Below, piece after piece: positions 54,373 to 63,728 of a stretch of DNA of 64,000 nucleotides. Both the position numbers and the translations under genes were made by a program. The first letter of the stretch is position 1, and each line of letters starts with the position of its first letter. Location: positions 130,600,708 through 130,664,707 of the forward strand of contig NC_080064.1 in the NCBI RefSeq assembly GCF_949987535.1. The letters are read 5' to 3'. Below the pieces are notes generated by a model. The model had not been told where the DNA came from and ran no database searches. It saw nothing but the letters and a program-made list of their open reading frames with translations. Source of the stretch: Balaenoptera acutorostrata. Taxonomy: Eukaryota; Chordata; Mammalia; Artiodactyla; Balaenopteridae.

Positions 54373-57300
54373 CCCCCCCCCCCAACCCCCCTCTCTGAAA
54401 TGACTTAGACAGTCTGACTCTTGATTTTGTTGTATCTCTTTCTGAGAGGGACTAAATGTGATAGTGATCGATGCCTTTTGGGAAAAGAAGTAATGCTTTG
54501 TGTAGAAGTAAAAACACAGACGTAGAGAACAAACATGGATACCAAGGGGGCGGGAAGGTGGGGTGGTGGGATGAATTGGGAGATGGGGATTGACATATAT
54601 ACACTTGATACTATGTTTAAAATAGATAACTAATGAGAACCTACTGTATAGCACAGGGAACCCTACTCAGTGCTTTGCAGTGACCTAAATGGGAAGGAAA
54701 TCCAAAAAAGAGAGGATATATGTATACGTATAGCTGAGTCACTTTGCTGTACAGTAGAAACTAACCCAACAATGTAAAGCAACTATACTCCAATAAAAAT
54801 TTTTTTAAAAAAAGAAGTAATGCTTTGTGAATGGATACAAAGAGAACATTATTTAATGACAACTTGTGTTAATCTTTTCAATGTTGGTCTTTTCTTGCTT
54901 TTAAATTCCAAGATGTTTATGTTCCGTATAAGATGGTCATGACCTGATCTTATGTGGGTCCATGTGTCTTTCGTCTTTTAGTAGAGTCATTGTGTCATAT
55001 ATTTCTTGGTTTACCTTATAAGGATATTGTAGACTAAATCCAGTGAGGTGTATGATAACCAGACAGCCTGACATCTATATCTCCATGGCTAATGGTCTGG
55101 AGCGCTTACCTACTTTACTAAATCCTCAACACGTCTTGCACAAAACAAAGAGTGATTTTTATGTTATGTGTATTATATCTACTTTAAATAAAAGCTCTCC
55201 TAGTACATTATGATAGGAATTTATAAAATCTTTTAATGAAGCTTCCATCTTATAGAGATTTACCTCTGCACTTTTGTGCTTAGATCTGAAAAAATTCCAT
55301 GAATTATCTTTGAGCAGGGGAATTAACATACCAAGTTATAATCAAAATGGTAATTAGAAATAGAAATTCCAAAGTATTGTTTTCAAGTAATATCAAAATT
55401 GTTTTCTCATTATAAAAGTAATCTAGGTTCATGGAAGAGAAAAAATTAAATAAAGAAAAGCTCCAAATTAAAAATTAAAATTACCCAGGTTATTTCCCAG
55501 AAAGAGCTGCTGTTAATATTTTGGCATATAAAAGCTTGTAAAAGCTATTTTACAAGCTTATATGATTTTAAGTCAGTCAATCTCTCCTCTCTCTCCTGCC
55601 TTTCCCAGATAAAATCTTGCCCCGGAGAATGCCATCAGCTCACCAGCCTATCAGTACTATTGAGGCGCCTCTTCTTCTTCATGACCCCACCCCAGCAGGC
55701 AAGGATACCATCTGCGTCACTGTCTTTGAGCACCTGAGGAGAATTGGATCCAGATACTTTGGAAGGCTTTTTGACCCCCATTTGTTCTACATTTAAATGC
55801 TGACATGATCTGAACATAAATTTTTAATGTCTTCATTGCTTTGGTTATTGCTTTTAGGTGTGTTTAGATTTTGATGTTAAAGAAAAGCCAGAGCTATACA
55901 GTAGTTAAAGTGACAAAAACAGATTTTATTCGGAGCTGTTGCAATAGGAGCAAAGAGACTTCAGTGTAGAACTGGGCTCATTTCTGAATACAGCATGAAC
56001 TAGTGCGGTTCTTTGATCAAGGAGCAGGGTGGGGGTCAGTGGATAAAAATTACTAAGAAGAAGCATCAGGAGTCAGGGGGTGATTCTGGCTTGACAAGAC
56101 TCTTGCTGAACACAGACCAGGGTGATCAGATACCAAGGGTGAGGGATTTTTTCTAAATTGACTTAGCAGGATTCTGGCCAAAACTGGATGATGCAGGCCC
56201 AAAAAAGATGGACACAAGCCGGAGGTCAAAGGCTACTTGAGAGGAGGGCTAAGAAAAGCCTGACTTAAGTTTGGTCAAGGAGAGAGTCCTTATTAATGTC
56301 TTTGCTGCAAGTTACAGATAATCATTCTATTCATAATTCTGTCTTCTTTCTCCTTGTTTCTCATAAATTTAAGATGCTTGAAATGAAGTGGTTCTATATC
56401 CTCTGCCCCTTTTAACTTATTTTGAAGAACTAGACTATTAATTACGCTCTTAATGATAATGATACCTTTTTTTTTTTAAGTAAATAAGTTGAACTTTTGG
56501 GGGAAAACTGAAAGTATGAGCCTTAGTTGTTTGCTACTGTGAGGAAAACAAACTCTGCTGTGACAGAGGAGATTCTACAGTTACGGGAACCTGTGTAGCC
56601 TTGCATAGTCCCTTGGACTAGTCAGTTTGGAGCTCCTATGGGAGGTTTTTAAAAAATACAGGTTCCGGGACCTAAACCTGTGAATGGAGTGGGTATAGAG
56701 TGGTGGCTCTGAGGTGAGGCTCATTAACTTGTTGTTGTTATTGTTATTATTAAATTCCTACATGATTCTGACATGGATACAAGCTGGGGAAACAGTGGGT
56801 TAGTGAAGGGGGTTACAGGCCTTGGTGCCTTGGCAAGTCATCCTATCTGAAACTATTTCCCTGTCTACAAAGTGACAGATATGTGTAACCATTTTGAAAA
56901 ATTTTGTAAGGACTTAGAGATAATATATGCAAAACACTTAGCATAGTACCAGGCTCAGAGGATGCTCAATAAATGCCGGGAGTGATTTCTGACTAGAGTG
57001 TTTACCCCAAGCCCATGCCTGCCTTCCTGCCGGAGAGAGGTTGGCCAGGCACCAGAGGAACCTCACTGACCTCCTAGCCCTCTTCCTTACTGGTGTCTCC
57101 AAGGCAAAAGGCATACCAGGCCCACCTCACAGCCCTCTAGAAAACATGCTAGGGTTGCTGTTCTTCCCTCCAAAACTCCTCAAGAGTTGTCTGCTCCAGA
57201 TCTCTTAGAATTTTAATACCTTTCTCTCCTCTATCAAATGTCTTACTCCTGGTTGCCAGTACACTGTTCTTCCTAGAAGCCCTGTTAACTGGGAGGCCCT

Positions 57301-60300
57301 TCCTGAAGAAGCGGGGTCTGGAAGAGATCCTCAGTTTTCTCACTTACAAAATGGAAATAAGATCCTTTTCCCAGGGTTGTGAAATTTTAATTTTTAGGAT
57401 AATACAACTCAGAATGAATTAGCCCTGAGTTCTAGAAGCTTTGTTATAGATAAACTCTATGTTTAGAGATCTCTTACATACTTCTCAGTTTTCTAAATTT
57501 TTCCAAATAATTGCAGCTATCAGATATGTAAGTTATAGATAAATGAGGGGTTACTATTAATTTTTTCCTTCAGTTATCAAATACTGATTCTTCCTGCTGT
57601 GGTCAAGTTACTGTACCAAAAATTAAGGGACAAACCTGAATTTGAATCCCTGTTCTGAGAGTCCTTGGGAGAGTTAGTTAATCCTAAAGTTGAAATACTA
57701 TTACTCAGATGGCAGTTGCGAGACTGGAGGAGATAGAGAATGTATATATATTATACATCAAGTGAGCATTTAACAAGGGTTAGTTCTTCTGTCATGCTCA
57801 GCTCTTTTTCCGTTTCTCTTAAGACCTGATCCCTCTTCTTAAAGTAGGCAGGGAGGAAACCTGTATTTTTTGAGACTGAAATATGGACCAGGCTTTGGGC
57901 TAGGCACTTCAATTATTTTAGTCCTTACATCAGCCTTGTGGGATAGATGATGATATTATGTCCACTTTACAGATGAAGAAACAATAACTCAGGGAAATTA
58001 AAGAACTACCCCAAACTCAAACATAATAAATGACTGAGCTGGGGTTCAGATCAGATCTGTCGTGCTCGCAAATCTGTGCTCTTTCCACAGCTCCAGTATT
58101 CTTTTCAGTCTTCATGCAGCTACTTAAGGGGCCTCCTCTGTCTGTGGGCTGTTGACTCTGCCTCCTTACTCCCTTTTACCCTAGGAAATCTGCTTTTATT
58201 TAGACATACAAAGCTTGCTCACAAATTTTTAATAGTGTTTTGTTGCTTAAAATAAAAAACTTGGACTCCGCTGCACTATATCATGACATCTCAAGGAACA
58301 TATAACCTAGTAGAAATTATAAATTTATAAAAACACTCATAATAGAAGGTAGTACGTGATGAGTGTCAAGACTGAGGTGCAAATCAGGTGTTGTTGGGTG
58401 TTTATTGGGGACGTGTGGTGTGGGAACAGGTAGGAATGGTGAAGCTGTTGGAGATGGTGGCATTTGAGAGTCAAGCTAAAGGAAGGGTGAACTGGGAGGG
58501 AGTTGGCAGGAATAGAGAGCAAAGGTGAGAGAGCACATCTAGGGGAAAAGGAGAGGCAGGCAGTGAAGCTGGAAATAATTATTCAATTCTTTTGCATACA
58601 AGATGGTGTCTTTTTAGATAGTGAAATAAAAACCCAGATTTTGGATCTATGATGCAGCATTAACATAAATGAAAATAGTTAATCTCAGTATAGTGGTGGT
58701 TTACTTTAAAAAGTATGGTGTCTGTGATAGATAATAATTTGGGGGGGGAATGCAAGTATATAATGTGATTAAGATGTATCCACTGTTTCAATATGGGGAG
58801 TAATTATTGCATATCCTATTGTTTCTTTTAGTGTGTAAAATTAACAATATTCCTGTTTAAGAGAAACAAGGAAAAGTACCAGGAGGTTTCCTGAGGGGAA
58901 AGGATATAATATGCCGGATTTAAGCACACTGTAGTTGTTCTACCATATTTATGTAAAGGAAAGATTACTTTATATATTTGCATTTTAAGCCCACTGGTGT
59001 ATTTTTCCTCTTAGTGTTAAGGAGGGAAGTCATGCTCTGCGCGTCATCCCCTTATATTTCACTCCTTGTAAACTGTCAGCACTCACAGTTTTAAATCTTG
59101 GAAATGATATTGAGGCCAAGGTTTTCAAACTCAGAATAGTAAATCAGTCAATCAGTCTTTGTATGTAACAAATCTTGGCAACACCTACCCTTTAATGTTG
59201 TCCAGGATGTTATTACTTATAGTTTTATTTTGGGAAGGGAACTCAGTCACTCACTGGACTTCATTATTATAAAGAAAGGTCTTGTTTGAACAGATGTTTA
59301 TTAGTTGGCACAATTCTCTTGGCTTTCCTGGTGCAGTTTGGTTTCATGAATAAAGCTGCTTATTATAATAGACACATAGCTCATGAAGGGATCCATTTTT
59401 CCAGCTTTATCAACTATCCCAAAAGATAGCCACATGACTTTTCCCTTGTTTTGACAGCTAAATATTTTCTCTAAACAAAATAAAATTCAAATATAAATAT
59501 AATATATAACGTAGAAGAGTTTCTTGGTCAAATTTAATATAGTGGGGTTTTTTTTCATTTTTGATGTAGGAAAAATTTCATTCAATGAGTAGATTTTGGA
59601 TTGTAAATTGAATTATTCTTCTAAAAAAATTACATTAATATTCCTAGTTAGAGTATACCTAAATTAGTAAGTGTACCAGTTTTTGCTGTTTTTCCACAAG
59701 AAACTAATTTAATATTTTAACTTTTTTTTTTTTTAGAACTTTTGTTTTCCATTTTTATCTAGTCTGTAGACAACACGTTTTAAAACAGTACTGTTTTCCC
59801 ATTAACCTGGCAAGCACTTTGAATTATTTCAGTGGTAGAATGGATTTGCCAACCATACTATCCTGAACACTTGTGAATGAGTTTCCTATGTTGTCTAAAG
59901 TAGAACCGAGCTGGCGGCTAGTCCATTGGAAAACTGAACCTATGACCTTTGCTTCTTTAAGTTCTCTATGATAATCAGCTGAGTAGTAAGCCACAAAAGT
60001 TGGCTAAATCAATCCCATTGGCATATTTTGGAATATTACTTTTGACTGAGCTGTGCAAGGTGATGAGTACACAAATTCTTAGGAAAAAATAGAATTATTG
60101 GGTAGGAGCATGTAAAATAGCTGATGTGACTAATAATGAAATACATTATTTAACATTTCTTAATGCATTTATATCGTGCTCCACTTAACCTGTGTTTTTC
60201 ATTTTGGAAACAAATGCAGCAACAACAAGAATAACGGCTAAAATGTGTGTTCATTTAAGCTACCTTGGTCTGGTACCTTGTGATACTGCTATTCAGTTAA

Positions 60301-63300
60301 GAACTTTTTAAAAATATTAAATATGGAAGCTAATACTTAGCTTTGGTGTATCCATTCACTAGACTGTTTTATGTTACTTTTGTTTCTTTAACAATTTGTT
60401 TCAGGTGGAGTTTATCCAGAAATTTTCCCCAAAAGCAGCAGAAAATCTGCTTCTGTGGCAGTATATTTCCTTTCAGGCATTACCTGCTGAGCTTAGGAAA
60501 CAAACTGCACTTGAGGTCAGCAGATCAGGCACTGCAGAGTGCAGGAAGTGGCTAAGCAGCAGTCGCTCGTTGGGAGAACTTGAGTCTCTGGTAAGATAAT
60601 TTTGATGGCCTTGATTCATTCAGTAGCTGTTCATTAAGCTCAGTTACTGGGGATGTATTGTTGAAAAGACAGTTTGTGCCCTCAGGTTAGAATCTAGCAA
60701 GAGGTTTAGATTTCTACATTGTAAAAGTCTTTGAGAAACTACTATTATCTTGATTGATGTAAATGTTAGGGGGGGAGAGTGTCTGTAGCTCAAGACACAT
60801 TGGAACAACATGAAACACATTATGAAATACTTTATTTGTAGTATTTTTGCTGACATATCTCTGGATTAGGCAGACATGATTCTTCTGTTTGATGTACAAC
60901 CCTCATTTTATGCAAACTTCTTCAGAGCTTTTATGTACCTTTCTATTTAGAATGCTCCCTCTTAAAATAATGGAATAAAAAAGAAATTCATCTGTAAGGA
61001 AAGAAAAATACAATTTAAAAAACTGAATATAGTACATGTAGTTGCGTTTATTTGCTCATTCTTTGATTCATTCATTCATATTTTGAGTGCTCATATGTGC
61101 CAAGCTCCGTTTTAGGCATTGGAGATATAAATATATCAGGGAACAAAACAAACAAACAGAACAAACAAAAATTCCTGCTCTCATGGACTTACATTCTAGC
61201 TTAGCTGTGGACAGAGAAGTAATAAATATATATATTAATAATATATATATTATATATCAGTTTGTGATAAGTAGAGAAGAATCAAGCAAGGATGAAGACA
61301 GGGCATTCAAGGGGATGAGGACCTATTTGCAGTTTTAAATTATGAGTTCAGGGTTTTCTCAGGACTTACATTTCTATACTGAGTGTAAATGTTCTGATAT
61401 TCTGTTACATAATGGCACTTGACCATAATCATCAAGATAATTTAAAACATTTACATATATTGAAAGGAAATATAAATTTTTATGTGCCTTTATTTTGGGA
61501 AAACTATTAAATACCTAGTTAGGAGTAGGTGAACTTGTTCAGGTTTTGCAGGTTTTGTGCACAGATTTCTATAGTAAAGACAAAAAGTCTTTTGTATTAG
61601 ATAAAATAAAAGCATCTATTTTCTAAAATTCAGCAGATCTCTGCTCTGTGACCAAAACTTTAGTTCAGCAGGTCATTTAACATGCTTATTTGTAAAAGGA
61701 AATAAGTAAATCATAAATTAAAAGCTGTATGGTAATTACATAAAATTAAGTGTGGTTGTTGACGTGTAATGGATGAAAGGCAAGGTTACTGATTGTTACC
61801 ACGACCAGACCAACCCCATTCCCGGCCAGTCGGAGAGAGATGTGATGTATAGATAAGAGCGAATCCAGGGAAAATTGTCTTTAGTTTCAAATTCTAGATA
61901 GTGCACTTAAGTACTATATTTGTTTATTGAATGCAGTGTTGCTGAAAAATTTTAAAGGTTATAAAAACAGCAGCAACAATAATCTGGTAACTTTAAAAGA
62001 CTGCTAAGTACATAATGTAAAAAACTAAAATTTTTAGTTGATGAAGATTATAAATTAGCTTGACCATACTGGCCATTTGTATCAAACCTATTTATTAAAA
62101 TATGATGCTGTTTCCATTTTGTTAAATTTTCAACCTAAAAGGAAAAAAAGTTTATTTATTTAGAAAAATGAAGCAAATGTTTCTGTGTATAAGGAAAATT
62201 AGTTTTAGCAAAATATACATGTATTAAAGAAATCGCTGAAGAGATGGTTTTGGGTCTTAGAAATATAATTCTACGTGGGTTTTTGTGAAGAGTGGTAAGT
62301 AACTCAGAACCTCCAGGTAACTGGGTTCCAGCTCCTTTAGACTGGTATCTAAACTCAGGTCCTTTCCCTGCCTCTCCCCTCTAGAACCCAGTGCTCTCTG
62401 CTTTGCTTGCCGTGTGTAATTCTGCTAGCGAAGCTCTGGATATGGGACAGCAAACTGCAGTTAAGGAAGTTGGGAGTCAGCTTTGGGCTCTTTTAAACAT
62501 TAAACTGGTAAGGAAAGCAACTAATCATTTCCCTGAAGAACAAATAAAATATTGAAAAAATAATACTGAAATTTCCCTGTAGAGTAAAATGTATGTAATT
62601 TCTTTAGGTTCTTGGTAGAACTTGCGGTTAGAACTTAAAATACCTACTTGTACTCTTTCAGCCAGTTCTATTTCAGAGTGTGATAGAATTGTATCAGTAA
62701 AACTAGAACCTACAGAAGTGACAGTGGTCTTCTAGCTAACTAGTTTCAAGACCAGTTGGATCCTGTTTTTTTAAAAAATCTCTTCTATTGTTTTCTCCTC
62801 TCTTTGGTTGGTATAGCTTGTTTGTCATCCTAGGGCCTTTTATAAAACTCTTTTGGGCAGTGGAGAGTGACGTGGCTTAAGGGTGGAAGGGGCAAGTAAC
62901 TGGCTGTGGCTAATTTGTATTACTCCTCTCCAGAAAAGCCGGAGAGCCAGGTGATGATCAGGCTAGAATTAGAATGATGTATGTTCCACAGATCGTTGTG
63001 ATTTAGAAATCATATTTAGTTAAATATCTAAATATGACATTTAAGTTGAAATAAATGTGTGACCTCTGGTTGTCCCGGGCAGTGGAAGCTGAAGGCAACA
63101 TTCACACTTGGGAAGTAACAGAAATGGTTTTGCAGATGATGTTTTATCATTAAAGTTTATGTATAAGGTCAGATTTCACTACTGCAGCATTTTGACTTCA
63201 CTGAGTACTTTCCTCTGATCCTTACAAATCATTCAATAAATATTCACTGAGGACCTCTCCTGGTGATATAGCTTGCAATATCATGATAGAAACAACAATT

Positions 63301-63728
63301 ACGGAGAGGAGAAATGGAATTTTAAGAAGACTAAGGAATAAGCAAGCTTTTTCAGTGACTTTCAGATAAAAGTAATTAGATACCCATCTGAGTTAAATCT
63401 TGGTTTGAAACATGGCTCTTTTTCCTAGCTCTGTGATCTAGAGCAAATTATTTAACCTTTCTGCCCCTTTTTCTTATTAAAGTGAGGGTAATAATACCTA
63501 TCTCACAGTTATAAGGAATAAGTGAGGTAATAAAGTGCTTAGCATATCGCCTGGTATATAATACATGCAAAGGTTGCTATTCTCATGTAATTGAAAATTT
63601 TCACCAAAATTATTTTGTGCTTCTTGTTTAAGGTAACAGGTCAACCTTATGTTCAACAGACACTCAGCCTTTTACTTCCACTGCTGGGATTTTTCATTCA
63701 AACTCTAGATCCTCAGCTGATAAGTCAG
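26613..63728 (+). CDS. FIRRM: FIRRM (C1orf112), FIGNL1-interacting regulator of recombination and mitosis; exons 1-19, 3' end outside window
   Basis: Nineteen exons (2118 coding bases, 706 codons) join without a stop. They read as FIRRM from MSQERAVPASAVPLEELSSW to FFIQTLDPQLISQ. The human protein has about 853 residues, so roughly the last 150 codons lie beyond the right edge. FIRRM is a helical DUF4487-family protein that binds the AAA+ ATPase FIGNL1. The complex removes RAD51 from DNA and supports interstrand crosslink repair and orderly mitosis. Recognisable blocks are TVRLFDDMMYELTSQARG (exon 4), KEAYSLQKQLMELLDMVCMD (exon 6), ILFSFHSCLQLAEQMTQ (exon 8), SLLAMDAWCFLARYG (exons 14/15) and PYVQQTLSLLLPLLGFF (exon 19). 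Seventeen of the 19 donors seen (including that of exon 19) follow GT rules; intron 1 is AT-AC and intron 16 is GC-AG. No disabling change is seen. The start at 26613 (A at -3) matches the known N-terminus. The frame is also open upstream, with an ATG at 26520. Confidence 0.96.
27868..28204 (-). mobile_element. CHR-type SINE in FIRRM intron 1
   Basis: Antisense copy with target duplicates caagcttgttt at about 27857-27867 and 28205-28215. A separate A-run follows at 28226-28245. Confidence 0.92.
28370..29080 (+). repeat. L2-like ancient LINE relic
   Basis: Shows 'aaggctcctcatggtctaag' and ends 'gcctggcacatagtaagcat', typical of an L2 3' end. Confidence 0.6.
29245..29368 (-). mobile_element. 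Short CHR-related SINE
   Basis: An antisense short form ('gggatcttagtcccctgaca' to 'ccaccagggaagtccc'-type end). It has a 16-bp duplicate ttatt(g/t)tccagtcttt at 29229-29244 and 29369-29384. Confidence 0.85.
30226..30265 (+). CDS. FIRRM: FIRRM exon 2
   Basis: Encodes SMYQHSDSWIEHI plus one base. The donor is C|gtaagt. At 40 bp it is the shortest exon of the set. Confidence 0.92.
30885..31230 (-). mobile_element. Old L1 3' relic
   Basis: Diverged LINE-like text ('tgtacatattcattatagaa', 'cattaactgatgttcagttg'). The family assignment is tentative. Elsewhere in introns 2 and 3 (30266-31442, 31532-33113) only the SINE at 31633 is recognised. Confidence 0.45.
31443..31531 (+). CDS. FIRRM: FIRRM exon 3
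   Basis: The acceptor is ttatag and the donor AAAG|gtatag. Encodes ILKIIVEMFLPHMNHLTLEQ and onward to SQVLPK. The codon split across exons 2/3 reads CAA (Gln); I recall Arg at this place in the human protein, so this may be a lineage change. Confidence 0.93.
31633..31753 (-). mobile_element. Short CHR-related SINE, FIRRM intron 3
   Basis: Antisense short copy with a 10-bp duplicate aatgtatcac at 31623-31632 and 31754-31763. The rest of intron 3 is unrecognised AT-rich sequence. Confidence 0.85.
33114..33218 (+). CDS. FIRRM: FIRRM exon 4
   Basis: The acceptor is ttttcacag and the donor CAG|gtatgt. It has 35 whole codons, TVRLFDDMMYEL to RNILQ. Confidence 0.95.
33561..33763 (-). mobile_element. 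CHR-related SINE, FIRRM intron 4
   Basis: Contains 'ggcatgtgagatcttagctc' and ends 'ccagggaagtccc', antisense. It is flanked by ctagcca-type duplicates at about 33548 and 33764. Confidence 0.75.
33935..34075 (+). CDS. FIRRM: FIRRM exon 5
   Basis: The acceptor is tttccag and the donor AAG|gtgagt. It has 47 whole codons, TMVQLLGALTGC to STFVHCK. A SINE target site begins 15 bp after the donor. Confidence 0.95.
34103..34443 (-). mobile_element. CHR-type SINE next to the FIRRM exon 5 donor
   Basis: Antisense full copy with a 13-bp duplicate taagtacacttta at 34090-34102 and 34444-34456. The first copy starts 15 bp after the exon 5 border. Confidence 0.94.
35117..36252 (-). mobile_element. 5'-truncated L1 in FIRRM intron 5
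   Basis: A T-run, L1 3' UTR text and the end of ORF2, reversed. It is split by a SINE at 35464-35803. Near-identical duplicates aagcatt(a/g)cattt lie at 35104-35116 and 36253-36265. The last ~55 bp (about 36197-36252) do not read as L1. Confidence 0.82.
35464..35803 (-). mobile_element. CHR-type SINE nested in the intron 5 L1
   Basis: Antisense copy with duplicates tgtgtcatat at 35454-35463 and 35804-35813. The L1 3' UTR text continues after it. Confidence 0.94.
36356..36521 (+). CDS. FIRRM: FIRRM exon 6
   Basis: The acceptor is gtgatcag and the donor TAG|gtgagt. It has 55 codons plus one base, NSESVYSGRLHL to DDILNMVV. Confidence 0.95.
37198..37419 (+). mobile_element. CHR-related SINE with expanded purine tail, FIRRM intron 6
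   Basis: A plus-strand short body (37198-37302), then a 117-bp G/A-only tail. Imperfect 15-bp duplicates (ttcaagtaactacta and atcaagcaactactg) flank it at 37183 and 37420. It is the only sense-oriented SINE found within FIRRM. It sits in an older unnamed repeat (about 37130-37800). Confidence 0.88.
38255..38339 (+). CDS. FIRRM: FIRRM exon 7
   Basis: The acceptor is ctttgtag and the donor TAA|gtaagt. Encodes VIHSLLDICSVISSMDHAFH to WKFII, plus two bases. The Lys codon is completed by the first base of exon 8. Confidence 0.94.
39030..39850 (+). repeat. MIR relic, (ATCACC)n and L2 3' end, FIRRM intron 7
   Basis: About 39030-39200 reads as a MIR (minus). 39212-39259 is a run of catcac units. 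39260-39850 is an L2 3' end ('agatcatgtcactctactgc', 'gtgcctggcatatagtaaga'). The rest of intron 7 (38340-40037) is unrecognised. Confidence 0.65.
40038..40176 (+). CDS. FIRRM: FIRRM exon 8
   Basis: The acceptor is tcatttag and the donor CAG|gtaaaa. Encodes (K)QSLKHQSVIKSQ to EQMTQSDAQ. Confidence 0.95.
40177..43560. other. FIRRM intron 8, first part
   Basis: About 41940-42345 is a diverged copy of a common old mammalian repeat ('gaggctgctgtaacagatta' to 'gacacagttcaacccgtgac'); the family is not named with certainty. A pyrimidine-rich patch lies at 41120-41240. The rest is unrecognised. Confidence 0.5.
43579..43885 (-). mobile_element. CHR-type SINE, FIRRM intron 8
   Basis: Antisense copy with a 16-bp duplicate tatctgacttaatttt at 43563-43578 and 43886-43901. 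Confidence 0.95.
43955..45030. repeat. MIR and old L1 relics, FIRRM intron 8
   Basis: About 43960-44135 is a plus-strand MIR. About 44340-44900 is a diverged minus-strand L1 3' region ('ccagttgatggatactggat', 'aaaagtgggattgctactgg'). Confidence 0.6.
45320..45400 (+). CDS. FIRRM: FIRRM exon 9
   Basis: The acceptor is tggaacag and the donor AAG|gtaagg. It has 27 whole codons, DNTDCRLFQKTL to SLLHYTK. The preceding intron 8 is about 5.1 kb. Confidence 0.95.
45609..46118 (-). mobile_element. Enlarged CHR-type SINE, FIRRM intron 9
   Basis: Antisense copy of about 510 bp, against about 310-350 bp for the others. It is bounded by exact 13-bp duplicates atattgttactag at 45596-45608 and 46119-46131. 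The extra length is repeated 'agtagttgtggc...gggctc' modules. Confidence 0.93.
46930..47190 (-). repeat. MIR relic, FIRRM intron 9
   Basis: Reads as a reverse-complement MIR ('tataaaatggggacagtaat', 'tgagcacttggagatattca'). Confidence 0.6.
47381..47445 (+). CDS. FIRRM: FIRRM exon 10
   Basis: The acceptor is atttttag and the donor CAG|gtaaga. Encodes EFLPFLSDSCCTLHQLYLQV to H, plus two bases of a Ser codon. Confidence 0.94.
47930..49810. repeat. L2-like relic and MIR, FIRRM intron 10
   Basis: About 47930-49560 is a long pyrimidine-rich ancient LINE relic of L2 look. About 49660-49800 is a plus-strand MIR ('gaagaaagtgaggctcaggg'). The rest of intron 10 (47446-50485) is unrecognised. Confidence 0.5.
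50486..50634 (+). CDS. FIRRM: FIRRM exon 11
   Basis: The acceptor is ccttcccag and the donor TAG|gtaaat. Encodes (S)KFPPSLYAAGIS to EVVLDSKL, plus one base. Confidence 0.95.
50727..51050 (-). mobile_element. CHR-type SINE, FIRRM intron 11
   Basis: Antisense copy with imperfect duplicates agt(t/c)atcct at 50716 and 51051. It fills more than half of this 602-bp intron. Confidence 0.88.
51237..51366 (+). CDS. FIRRM: FIRRM exon 12
   Basis: The acceptor is ccttaag and the donor CAG|gtagta. Encodes (E)LPCELQFPQCLLLVVIMDE to SQVSEATT, plus two bases. Confidence 0.95.
51367..53499. other. FIRRM introns 12 and 13, mostly unrecognised
   Basis: About 51690-52130 in intron 12 has L2-like text. Intron 13 (52649-53499) shows only a MIR/L2-type scrap near 53300 ('agtaggtgctcaataaatgt'). 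Confidence 0.4.
52462..52648 (+). CDS. FIRRM: FIRRM exon 13
   Basis: The acceptor is ccctgcag and the donor CTG|gtaagt. At 187 bp it is the largest exon here. Encodes (R)VSLLKAIFSSFEQCSGEL to PSLFPEL. Confidence 0.95.
53500..53582 (+). CDS. FIRRM: FIRRM exon 14
   Basis: The acceptor is tttcattag and the donor TCG|gtacaa. Encodes DTALLNAVLSANMITSLLAM to WCFLA, plus two bases of Arg. Confidence 0.95.
53938..53989 (+). CDS. FIRRM: FIRRM exon 15
   Basis: The acceptor is atcacag and the donor CTG|gtgagt. Encodes (R)YGTAELCAHHVTIVAHL. Confidence 0.94.
54336..54385 (+). repeat. (TC)n followed by a C-run
   Basis: A TC dinucleotide tract (about 54336-54370) runs directly into about 14 C residues and a further C-rich patch, in FIRRM intron 15. 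Confidence 0.95.
54503..54809 (+). mobile_element. Severely 5'-truncated L1 3' end, FIRRM intron 15
   Basis: Only the last ~300 bp of an L1, ending 'caactatactccaataaaaa'. It is bounded by a perfect 20-bp duplicate aaaagaagtaatgctttgtg at 54483-54502 and 54810-54829. Confidence 0.93.
55609..55698 (+). CDS. FIRRM: FIRRM exon 16
   Basis: The acceptor is tttcccag. It has 30 whole codons, IKSCPGECHQLTSLSVLLRR to MTPPQQ. The donor is CAG|gcaagg, a GC donor. Reading past it soon meets a stop, while joining to exon 17 continues the FIRRM protein. Confidence 0.9.
55699..60404 (+). other. FIRRM: FIRRM intron 16, GC-AG intron
   Basis: The donor is CAG|gcaagg and the acceptor tttcag. Contents: a possible old LTR-like or other repeat at about 55855-56330 (unidentified), MIR/MER-like scraps at 56590-56990, a plus-strand MIR at about 57850-58090, and otherwise unrecognised AT-rich sequence. 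Confidence 0.85.
60405..60590 (+). CDS. FIRRM: FIRRM exon 17
   Basis: The acceptor is tgtttcag and the donor CTG|gtaaga. It has 62 whole codons, VEFIQKFSPKAAENLLLWQY to SLGELESL. Confidence 0.95.
60591..62384 (+). other. FIRRM: FIRRM intron 17
   Basis: Holds a relic of the same old repeat family seen near 4900 (about 61060-61330) with a TA-rich tract at 61223-61258. The rest is unrecognised. Confidence 0.5.
62385..62507 (+). CDS. FIRRM: FIRRM exon 18
   Basis: The acceptor is tcccctctag and the donor CTG|gtaagg. It has 41 whole codons, NPVLSALLAVCNSASEALDM to ALLNIKL. Confidence 0.94.
62508..63632 (+). other. FIRRM: FIRRM intron 18
   Basis: About 63390-63590 reads as a minus-strand MIR ('taatacctatctcacagtta'). 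The rest is unrecognised. Confidence 0.5.
63633..63728 (+). CDS. FIRRM: FIRRM exon 19 (last exon in window)
   Basis: The acceptor is ttgtttaag and the donor CAG|gtaaga. It has 32 whole codons, VTGQPYVQQTLSLLLPLLGF to LDPQLISQ. Intron 19 runs from 63729 past the window edge. Confidence 0.94.

Noticed and set aside
54181..54654. 157-codon minus-strand open frame
   Set aside because: Made of an L1 end plus a TC/C simple repeat; not a gene.
55855..56330. Possible endogenous retroviral LTR in FIRRM intron 16
   Set aside because: Some LTR-like flavour, but no TG...CA ends, no duplicate and no viral frames could be shown, so it is left as an unidentified repeat.
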